A stretch of DNA of 32,775 nt, from the IMG/VR virus record IMGVR_UViG_3300035670_000833, positions 1-32,775 of that record; one strand, written 5' to 3'. This stretch comes from a virus. Below the pieces are notes generated by a model. It worked only from the letters and a program-made list of their open reading frames with translations. It was not told where the DNA came from and searched no databases. A program made the translations under genes and the position numbers. Of the stretch, positions 7,172 through 12,931 are shown one piece after another (the stretch's first letter is position 1; each line of letters opens with the position of its first letter).

Positions 7172-7249
7172 ATGAAAGAAGGCATAGGTTGGTTTTTGGG
7201 TTTTGTTTGTGGAGTTTTATTTACGTTAATCATTATGGGTTTGTTCTAG
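7172..7249 (+). CDS. Very small membrane protein (25 aa)
   Basis: MKEGIGWFLGFVCGVLFTLI followed by IMGLF and a stop. GAGGGAG lies 6 bases before ATG 7172. Nearly the whole product is one membrane-spanning helix. Its strong ribosome site and place in a row of small rightward genes make it a likely real gene. Function unknown; a membrane-active peptide is possible. Confidence 0.5.
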   Translation: MKEGIGWFLGFVCGVLFTLIIMGLF

Positions 7250-7440
7250 AACGAACAAATTAATGCACGTTTCGACCATATAGCGACATAACAAAAACAA
7301 AGGGTATTCCACCAGATAATCCGAATATCCCAAAATCTATTGAAATAATTGGTAAACATTAGTAGTGTAAAAAATGGCGTCTTCCGTGATATGATTAATC
7401 AGTACCAACAAATTATACTTCATTGGGAGGCGTCTTTTTT
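7250..7440. other. Non-coding stretch between small rightward genes
   Basis: No gene with a start and ribosome site. Bases 7295-7363 contain a start-less open frame reading ITKTKGIPPDNPNIPKSIEI before a TAG, perhaps the end of a decayed gene. GGCGTCTT occurs twice here (near 7374 and 7428), the second inside the leader of the next gene. Confidence 0.4.
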
Positions 7441-7653
7441 ATGGACAAAATAACTAAACAGCAGCTAATACGTGCACTTATTGCTTATCATGAAATGGCA
7501 CATCGTCTTGATGTTGCGCTGGCTCGCTCGTGTGACACATTAAACGATAATAGCGAGTTAATACATTCGATTGAGCAAACAATCCACCACGGACGAAACA
7601 GGAGCCAATTAGCATCGATTGTCCGCGCTATTGAACAAGTCAAACGTACATAA
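7441..7653 (+). CDS. Small hypothetical protein (70 aa)
   Basis: ATG at 7441, ten bases after GGGAGG. A helical protein (KITKQQLIRALIAYHEMAHR, then ending ASIVRAIEQVKRT) with a His-rich centre (HSIEQTIHHGRNR). AYHEMAH recalls an HExxH-like string but the motif is HEMAH, so it does match HExxH; in so short a protein, with no partner ligand evident, metalloprotease activity is not supported. No family recognised. Confidence 0.55.
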   Translation: MDKITKQQLIRALIAYHEMAHRLDVALARSCDTLNDNSELIHSIEQTIHHGRNRSQLASIVRAIEQVKRT

Positions 7654-7873
7654 TATGGAACAAGCCCGGGTCCGCTATTTGGTGAGCTTTTTATTTTGGC
7701 GTCATACTTTATCAACTCACTCAATATGATTAAACTGTGAGACGTCTTCTCCTCCCCTTTAATCTGTTTGTTTGCTTGTTTTCAGCCACGGATAGCTGAT
7801 TTCGCTAGAAGAGAGGGGCGACGTCAGGGAGGGGCGTCACGCAAATATCATTTTACAAAGGAGTTGACGCCAC
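7654..7873. other. Non-coding stretch with repeated CGTC-containing motifs
   Basis: No gene seen over 220 bases. It holds GGCGTC near 7696, GACGTC near 7741 and 7820, GGCGTC near 7833 and GACGCC near 7865, part of a wider cluster that begins at 7374. It also contains a GC-rich patch (GAGAGGGGCGACGTCAGGGA). No clear terminator hairpin or sigma-A promoter was found. Confidence 0.35.
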
Positions 7874-8350
7874 TTGTACCGACCAGGCATCAGGATGGAT
7901 AATGTGTACAAAGAATGGGTGGATGAATTGTTTCATGCAAGCAAGCTGGATAGGAACCAGATTTTCCGGCTAGCTCTATTTGTAGCAGCTCATTCAAATG
8001 AGTTTCGTCAGGAGTTAGAGCCTTACATGAAACCAGGCAAAGCATTTCCTGTGAAATGGCAGCTAAGTGAGTCCGACTTATGGCAAAAACAACAAAGGAG
8101 CGAGCTGAATGAACAAACAACAAGAGAAGCCGATTTGGGCCCAGTTAGACGAGTTGGAAAGAGCGAGCGAGCAATACCGCAACCAGTTCAACGAAATGAG
8201 CGACACGGAGAAACTACGCCTCCTGGGACAGTCGAAAGAGCTCCAGCAGCAACTTGGTATGCTCCGGAAACAAGACGAAATACGACGACGAATGGCGGAA
8301 TTGGAAGAGGAGTCAAAATCAATTTCGGTGGAATGGGTACCAATCAATGA
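7874..8350 (+). CDS. Hypothetical protein with long out-of-phase overlap
   Basis: The TTG at 7874 follows AAAGGAG by 10 bases, giving 158 aa; an ATG at 7895 has no ribosome site. Residues 1-75 look like a normal small folded protein (DNVYKEWVDELFHASKLDRN, helical, then KPGKAFPVKWQ). From about residue 80 the sequence is Arg/Thr/Pro/Gly-rich and overlaps the next gene in another frame for 240 bases. Either the tail is disordered and dual-coded, or it is read-through past the functional part. No family recognised. Confidence 0.5.
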   Translation: MYRPGIRMDNVYKEWVDELFHASKLDRNQIFRLALFVAAHSNEFRQELEPYMKPGKAFPVKWQLSESDLWQKQQRSELNEQTTREADLGPVRRVGKSERAIPQPVQRNERHGETTPPGTVERAPAATWYAPETRRNTTTNGGIGRGVKINFGGMGTNQ

Positions 8351-8453
8351 CTATACATTTGTAAGACGCGAGCGCAAAAAGAACGCTATAGACTTGGTAG
8401 ACGTCGCATGGCTCTTGGCTTTTGCTGGAATACTCGCCTTTATCGTCTTTTAG
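8109..8453 (+). CDS. Coiled-coil protein with C-terminal membrane anchor
   Basis: 114 aa, ATG at 8109 with AAAGGAG nine bases upstream and a TGA directly before it, so this is a separate start. Residues 10-72 are a long charged helix/coiled coil (LDELERASEQYRNQFNEM, KELQQQLGMLRKQDEIRRRM). Residues about 93-114 (IDLVDVAWLLAFAGILAFIV) form one membrane helix at the very end, giving a tail-anchored topology. Overlaps the upstream gene by 242 bases. Function unknown. Confidence 0.7.
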   Translation: MNKQQEKPIWAQLDELERASEQYRNQFNEMSDTEKLRLLGQSKELQQQLGMLRKQDEIRRRMAELEEESKSISVEWVPINDYTFVRRERKKNAIDLVDVAWLLAFAGILAFIVF

Positions 8454-8474
8454 AAAGAATTTTCATTTTAGGGG

Positions 8475-8503
8475 TTTACAAACCTTAAATACTTCAGTAT
8501 ATT
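8475..8503 (+). promoter_or_regulatory. Sigma-A-like promoter TTTACA-17-TATATT
   Basis: TTTACA 8475-8480, 17-base spacer, TATATT 8498-8503, about 60 bp upstream of the thymidylate synthase-family gene. Shares the GTTTACAAA context with the promoters at 24.6 and 32.2 kb. Confidence 0.75.
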
Positions 8504-8563
8504 ATTAGTAGCTGCTTTTTAGTGGCTACTATATTTTTATTATTTGAAAGGGGAAATGCAGAT

Positions 8564-9352
8564 ATGCGTCAATATCATGACTTAGTACAAGAGGTTTATG
8601 AGACAGGCCATGTTGTTAAAAACGATAGAACTGGCACCGGAATGATTGAAAGCTTCGGTCATCAAATGAAGTTTGATTTGTCAATGGGGTTTCCATTAGT
8701 TAACACTAAGCGAACCTTCTTCCGTGGGGCCATCACAGAGCTCCTGTGGATACTTTCGGGATCAACTAATATTAGAAGTCTCCAAGAGCAAAAAATCCAT
8801 ATATGGGACGAATGGGCGGACGAGAATGGCGACCTTGGTCCTACTTATGGTTATCAAGTGCGAAATTACAATGGCCAGGGAGTGGACCAGCTGAAAAACG
8901 TGCTACATGATTTGAAATACAATCCACATTCACGTCGTCACATTATTAATTTGTGGAACCCAGTTCAAATTGACCAGATGAGGTTGCCACCGTGCCTTGC
9001 GATGTATCAATTCAATGTTCGTGGCGATAAACTAAATATGATGGTCACGCAACGTTCAGCAGATTTATTCTTAGGGTTGCCTTTCGACATTGCAGCTGGA
9101 GCTGCTTTCGTTCATTTAGTTGCTCGTCATGTTGGATTACAACCAGGAATACTAACTTATTCAATCGGGTCTGCGCATATTTATTTGAACCATACGGAGC
9201 AAATCGAGCTTCAACTTAGCAGACAACCACGGCCATTGCCAACTTTAATTCTAAATGAGGATAAAATTGACTTGTTCGATTTCACTTTTGAAGATTTCAA
9301 GCTTGAAAACTATAACCCATACCCAGCTATTAAAGGAGAAGTGAGTGTATAA
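8564..9352 (+). CDS. Thymidylate synthase-family enzyme, predicted dCMP-specific
   Basis: 262 aa, close to the 264 aa of E. coli ThyA and alignable end to end. Start ATG 8564 after AAAGGGGAAATGCAGAT. Retained: NDRTGTG (R22), ELLW (E59 region), IWDEWADENGDLGP, SRR, catalytic Cys144 in LPPC, QRSAD (R164, S165, D167), His205 and Tyr207. Changed: Cys is followed by Leu, not the usual His; the FN of GLPFNIA is FD (Asp175, GAC codon); the GD of GD-x-H-x-Y is GS (Ser203). Asn-to-Asp at this site is known to switch substrate from dUMP to dCMP, and T4 dCMP hydroxymethylase has both Asp and Ser here. So likely a dCMP methylase or hydroxymethylase. Coupled to DHFR by TAATG. Confidence 0.9.
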   Translation: MRQYHDLVQEVYETGHVVKNDRTGTGMIESFGHQMKFDLSMGFPLVNTKRTFFRGAITELLWILSGSTNIRSLQEQKIHIWDEWADENGDLGPTYGYQVRNYNGQGVDQLKNVLHDLKYNPHSRRHIINLWNPVQIDQMRLPPCLAMYQFNVRGDKLNMMVTQRSADLFLGLPFDIAAGAAFVHLVARHVGLQPGILTYSIGSAHIYLNHTEQIELQLSRQPRPLPTLILNEDKIDLFDFTFEDFKLENYNPYPAIKGEVSV

Positions 9353-9840
9353 TGAAGATTGAAATGATTTTAGCTAGCTCGCAAAATGGAATGATTGGCC
9401 ATGAGGGTAAACTTCCGTGGCCTTTCATCAAAGAAGATATGGCATTCTTTAAAAAGATGACACTCGGAAAACACATTGTAATGGGCAGAAAAACATATGA
9501 CAGCTTAGGTGGTCCGCTTCCGGGTAGGGTCCACCACGTATTGACATATGACTTTGACTTCAAAGCTCCGAGCCCCAATGTCATTGTTCACAGGTCTGTC
9601 GAGAGTGTCTTGGTTTACGCACTTAAGAATAATGTCAGTTTGATGATTGCAGGCGGCCTGAAGCTCTATAATCAATTCAAATATCATGCTGATACTGTTT
9701 ACCTCACGATTGTTGAAAAAGATTATGATGGAGACACAGAAGCTCCTGATCTTAGTATCTTTACCCATCGTGAGGAAATTGGTGAAGCAATGAATATGAG
9801 TGAAGATGTCAAACTTACTTTCTATAAATTAGCGCGTTAG
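9352..9840 (+). CDS. Dihydrofolate reductase
   Basis: 162 aa, full length for bacterial DHFR. Diagnostic features: N-terminal strand IEMILASSQNGMIG, LPW with the catalytic acidic residue in KEDMAFFKKMTLG, the cofactor loop VMGRKTYDSLG-PLPGR near residues 43-60, and MIAGGLKLY. It regenerates tetrahydrofolate from dihydrofolate. The ATG overlaps the upstream TAA, so it is co-translated with the TS-family enzyme; the pairing fits a reductive methylation, which oxidises folate, better than hydroxymethylation, which does not. Followed directly by a terminator. Confidence 0.93.
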   Translation: MKIEMILASSQNGMIGHEGKLPWPFIKEDMAFFKKMTLGKHIVMGRKTYDSLGGPLPGRVHHVLTYDFDFKAPSPNVIVHRSVESVLVYALKNNVSLMIAGGLKLYNQFKYHADTVYLTIVEKDYDGDTEAPDLSIFTHREEIGEAMNMSEDVKLTFYKLAR

Positions 9841-9849
9841 AACGTTCCG

Positions 9850-9871
9850 GACCCCAGAAGGGGTCTTTTTT
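9850..9871 (+). terminator. Rho-independent terminator of the rightward unit
   Basis: GACCCC-AGAA-GGGGTC (9850-9865) followed by a run of Ts from 9866, ten bases after the DHFR stop. Confidence 0.9.
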
Positions 9872-9883
9872 ATTTGTGTAAAT

Positions 9884-9915
9884 AAAAAGAGGACCCAATC
9901 AAGGGTCCTTTTCTT
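9884..9915. terminator. Bidirectional terminator between converging units
   Basis: GGACCC-AATCAA-GGGTCC (9891-9908) flanked by AAAAAGA on the left and TTTTCTT on the right, so it can stop transcription in both directions. It ends the leftward terminase-portal-MuF unit. Confidence 0.85.
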
Positions 9916-9997
9916 ATTCGGCTCTTTCTCTGTTATTTCGAACATTACTGATGGCCTCTGGAGCTGGTGACAAGACACGAAGCTCTGCAATTGTCAT
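9914..9997 (-). CDS. Short open frame after MuF: -1 extension or coupled peptide
   Basis: A 27-codon frame (starts MTIAELRVLSPAPEAISNV, ends with an acidic/basic NNRERAE-type tail) begins at ATG 9997-9995, overlapping the MuF stop as AAATGA. It has no ribosome site. MuF ends CGA AAA AAA TGA, so A AAA AAA is a slippery heptamer and a -1 slip would enter this frame exactly at that ATG. Either termination-reinitiation or frameshifting could express it. It ends right at the terminator hairpin. Confidence 0.4.
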   Translation of the reverse strand: MTIAELRVLSPAPEAISNVRNNRERAE

Positions 9998-10923
9998 TTT
10001 TTTCGCTGGACAAGTGGTTCTTGAATGTTGTTTGTTAAGCGACTAATTCCGACGTCTCGCTTAAAGCCATCCATTGGCTCCATATTGATCGAGTCAACAT
10101 CTGAGGACCATTCTTCATAGCGAGTGACCGGAAGCCATGCAGCACGGCACTGGTAGTGATTTGGCGGCGTATATTTGTTGATGGTGGCTTTATCTGTGAT
10201 TGGGACTATCTTGTTTGCCATGTGTTGACAAATTTCAGTAGTTCTGGCGTCCAGGACTGAGTCGTATTGTAACGCTTCAACGAAACCATTGATGTCAGGG
10301 TCAGAATATCTAGCAATTCTGCCCGCGTTATACATCTTCGTTGCTTCTGTTCTAGCAATATTCTCAGCTCTCCAGTCGGATAACCAGGTCCCAGTTGCAT
10401 CTTGGATTTGTTTCTTCATTTCAGAAAGGGTTGCTCCTTCGTCTAATCCACGACTGATGGCAGCTTTAATTCCATCAAGAGTAGTCTCGTCAGTGATGTC
10501 TGCAATAGCAAGTGAATAAGAGTTTAAGAATTGAATTGCTTCTTTCGGTAAAACGACCTCGCGGTCATACTTACCAGCTCTGCCAAGTGGCCTTTGAATA
10601 GTGGAAGCGATACTGTCATCGAAGTTATGGTAGTTCTTGTTGCTTTCATAGTGATTGCTGATTTGGATTAGCTCCTCGTCAGCTCTGAGTATCCCAGTTT
10701 CAACCGATACAAAGTTCAAACGCTTTACTATCTTGCCCCATTCTTTGCTTGCTGGCAACTGTTTATAGGTCTTTAGAACACGCTTCCTGTCTGATACCTT
10801 CTCGGATTGATACATTTCCTCAACAAGTTCATTTAGCTCTTTAATGATAAGCTTCTTTCTCTTCCGGTTAAACTTCCGGGCAGCAGATACGAAAGACTTT
10901 TCGATGTTTTCCATATCCCGCAC
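9994..10923 (-). CDS. MuF-like head morphogenesis protein
   Basis: 309 aa from a GTG at 10923 (or ATG 10914), neither with a ribosome site, unlike nearly every other gene here. The frame is open upstream to 11001, right at the slippery end of the portal gene, so it may be made as a portal-MuF fusion. The C-terminal half carries the Mu F-like domain: ENIARTEATKMYNAGRIARY around residues 186-205, YDSVLDARTTEICQHMANK, then PPNHYQCRAAWLPV. MuF/SPP1 gp7 proteins bind the portal and are packaged in the head. The C-terminus ends at a second slippery A AAA AAA. Confidence 0.85.
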   Translation of the reverse strand: MRDMENIEKSFVSAARKFNRKRKKLIIKELNELVEEMYQSEKVSDRKRVLKTYKQLPASKEWGKIVKRLNFVSVETGILRADEELIQISNHYESNKNYHNFDDSIASTIQRPLGRAGKYDREVVLPKEAIQFLNSYSLAIADITDETTLDGIKAAISRGLDEGATLSEMKKQIQDATGTWLSDWRAENIARTEATKMYNAGRIARYSDPDINGFVEALQYDSVLDARTTEICQHMANKIVPITDKATINKYTPPNHYQCRAAWLPVTRYEEWSSDVDSINMEPMDGFKRDVGISRLTNNIQEPLVQRKK

Positions 10924-10939
10924 TAATAAAGTTGGGTTA

Positions 10940-11009
10940 GCACGGCGACGTCGCTCACTATAGGTCAGATATTGCTTCGCCTCGTGCCCGGAATTATCTA
11001 CTTTTTTTC
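10940..11009 (-). other. Candidate -1 frameshift signal joining portal to MuF
   Basis: The portal gene ends GAA AAA AAG TAG (11009-10998), containing the highly slippery heptamer A AAA AAG (11007-11001). After a -1 slip the reading continues GTA GAT AAT TCC... without a stop through 10923 into the MuF frame. TGA codons in that frame lie just before the heptamer, so the frame opens only there. A stem GCAC-GA-GGCGA (10987-10977) with TCGCC-GTGC (10948-10940) can form 13 nt downstream. Confidence 0.6.
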
Positions 11010-12302
11010 GTCATCATCGCCCTCTTCTTCCTCATCATTGTTATTCTGTCCTTGACTTGCGAGAAGCGCTTCACGTGCAGCTTTCCCCATTGCATCACGT
11101 TCTTCACGTTTAGCAATAACCTCCTTAGTAGCAGCAGGGAAACCGAGCTCTTCTCTAATCCATTCTTCTTCTGGTTCGATGACTTGCGCTGTTATCATCT
11201 TATCAACAACATTAGCAATTCTCTCGATGTCTTTTTCAGCAAGGGGTTTGAAGTTAAACGCTGGGAAACTTGTGGCATTCGGGAAGTTCAATTCTACAAG
11301 TGGCCTGATAAGCTCCTCTTCAATTAAAGCTTTAATGTCACGCTGCAAAGCTTCAAGGCGATAGAAGAATATATTGAGCTGGTTAGAGCTCAGGTTATAG
11401 CTTCCACCCTGCCCCTCATTGATGTTTAATAACATCGGTGGTACTAACATACTCGTCATGATTGCTTGGTTGTGGTGGTTGATATAGGTAGTAAAGTCGG
11501 CAGACTGACCACCGATTGACTCAATCTTATCTTCACCACTGATTGCCAAGCCAGTCATGGAGTTTATAGTCTTTAGAAGTCTCGTCATTTTGGGAATGTC
11601 CTTGCTGTCTCTTGTTTGGCCTACAAGTAAAGGTGTCCCATAACGCTCATATGCGATGTTTGCGAAGCGATAGATTTTGTCCTTAATAAACCAATGCTTG
11701 TAGACAGGACGCAGAATGGAGTTGCCGTATGGCTGTCCGAAGCGTTTATCGAATGAATACCAGATAATTTTTTCTGGCTTAATCTTAATCTCCTTACTTC
11801 CAACTCGTTGTATGATATATTCGGTGTCACCGAACTTGTTTGTTTTGATACGGACTTGATGTGGATTAAGTGTCTTGAGCTTCTTCAGCATAATATGACC
11901 ATCTTGGTATTGGAACACCTTCTCAGTTGCAGAATAACCATATTCAAGTGCTGTAAGTATCTCACCAATCGCGTCTTCCACATTGCCTCTCATTCGTTCG
12001 AAGTTCTCATTGATAAACTCTGCATATTGCTCCGTTTCAGGAGTATCACCATGGACTCCATAACCTTTTGCAAGAACTGAAAGTTTGATAACGTCAAGCG
12101 CAGCTTTAACCTGGCCATCAGTCAACATCTTCTCAAAGACATCGATGTCAATATCGGAAGGGTTGAAGTCCTCCATATATTGATACGCGTCATCTTTGTA
12201 AACACCTTGCTCCTGGAAGAACTCTCGCGCCAGATCAACCAGTTCATTCTCCTTCTTCGCCGCATAAACATTGTACGGAATAAGCTTCTCATACCATTTC
12301 AT
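10998..12302 (-). CDS. Portal protein (Mu gp29/DUF935-like)
   Basis: 434 aa from ATG 12302, eight bases after GGAGGGG; a GTG at 12389 that would add 29 residues has no ribosome site and overlaps the upstream gene. Signature regions of the DUF935 portal family are present: KWYEKLIPYNVYAAKKE at the start, an AIGEILTALEYGYSATEKVF segment, the stem-like SFDKRFGQPYGNSILRPVYKHW near residue 190, and EELGFPAATKEV near the end. Forms the dodecameric DNA portal at one capsid vertex. The C-terminus is very acidic (NNNDEEEEGDDDEKK) and ends at a slippery sequence. Confidence 0.88.
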   Translation of the reverse strand: MKWYEKLIPYNVYAAKKENELVDLAREFFQEQGVYKDDAYQYMEDFNPSDIDIDVFEKMLTDGQVKAALDVIKLSVLAKGYGVHGDTPETEQYAEFINENFERMRGNVEDAIGEILTALEYGYSATEKVFQYQDGHIMLKKLKTLNPHQVRIKTNKFGDTEYIIQRVGSKEIKIKPEKIIWYSFDKRFGQPYGNSILRPVYKHWFIKDKIYRFANIAYERYGTPLLVGQTRDSKDIPKMTRLLKTINSMTGLAISGEDKIESIGGQSADFTTYINHHNQAIMTSMLVPPMLLNINEGQGGSYNLSSNQLNIFFYRLEALQRDIKALIEEELIRPLVELNFPNATSFPAFNFKPLAEKDIERIANVVDKMITAQVIEPEEEWIREELGFPAATKEVIAKREERDAMGKAAREALLASQGQNNNDEEEEGDDDEKK

Positions 12303-12385
12303 AAAATATCCCCTCCAATTAGTTTTCTCAGATAGCTCCCTCGGTGTGAGTTCGCAGCTATCTCCAACCATTATATCGTAGTTTG

Positions 12386-12916
12386 TCACTTCTTGAAAGT
12401 ATGATTGCCAATAACTTTGGTTGTTTCTCTCTCATCGAGCCATCTGGATGTTGCGATTGCCGGGTTATAAAAGAACAAGCTCTCAGTTCTTTCAGCGTTC
12501 AGCGCAGCGTCAGCAGCTTTATAACTTCTTTCTGATGGGTTGTTGTTGATTGCTCCATTAGACACCGGTTGGAATTGGCCCGGCTCATAGATAACATCTC
12601 TCACCGTGTTGGGAAATTCTGAGCTCTCAACACGATTAAGAACAACAACACCAACTGCAACCTTGCCTTCAAATGGCTCTCCCTTAGCTTCAGCGTCAAT
12701 AATTTGTGCCAGGAGGTGTCTGTCTGGATGTTCAGCTGGCTCTTCCTCAACAATTTCTTCTTTAACTTCAGGGGTTTCATATTCTTCCTGTGTGACTTCT
12801 TCTTCTTCCTGGGTGCTAATATATTCGGTGTACTGCAAAGGCTCCATACAGAAGTAATGTGGGGCCTCTGGGTACGTTCCGAGCAAAATCATAAGTGTAA
12901 AACAAAAACTAGTCAT
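12386..12916 (-). CDS. SleB-like cell-wall hydrolase, secreted or anchored
   Basis: 176 aa, ATG 12916 after AAGGAGAG. Residues 1-20 are hydrophobic (FCFTLMILLGTY), a possible signal peptide or anchor. Residues 30-62 form a strongly acidic Glu-rich linker. Residues 68-176 match the SleB/Hydrolase_2 (cortex-lytic) domain: LLAQIIDAEAKGEPFEGKVAV with catalytic Glu76, NRVESSEFPNTV, GQFQPV, SLFFYNP, and the closing IGNHTFKK. Such enzymes cleave peptidoglycan (cortical glycans in Bacillus spores). Unusually placed between large terminase and portal; could be an endolysin or a virion enzyme. Confidence 0.82.
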   Translation of the reverse strand: MTSFCFTLMILLGTYPEAPHYFCMEPLQYTEYISTQEEEEVTQEEYETPEVKEEIVEEEPAEHPDRHLLAQIIDAEAKGEPFEGKVAVGVVVLNRVESSEFPNTVRDVIYEPGQFQPVSNGAINNNPSERSYKAADAALNAERTESLFFYNPAIATSRWLDERETTKVIGNHTFKK

Positions 12917-12931
12917 CAAATCTCTCCTTTT

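Noticed and set aside
7295-7363. Open frame reading ITKTKGIPPDNPNIP before a stop
   Set aside because: No start codon or ribosome site; at most a gene remnant.
7441-7653. Metalloprotease from the HEMAH string
   Set aside because: HExxH alone in a 70-aa protein, without a third ligand or family context, is not enough.
8564-9840. A host-derived folate island unrelated to the phage
   Set aside because: It is bounded by a phage-type promoter and terminators, with base composition like its neighbours, and no mobile element ends were seen.
12303-12389. Longer portal start at GTG 12389
   Set aside because: No ribosome site and the extra 29 residues overlap the hydrolase end; ATG 12302 has GGAGGGG at proper spacing.
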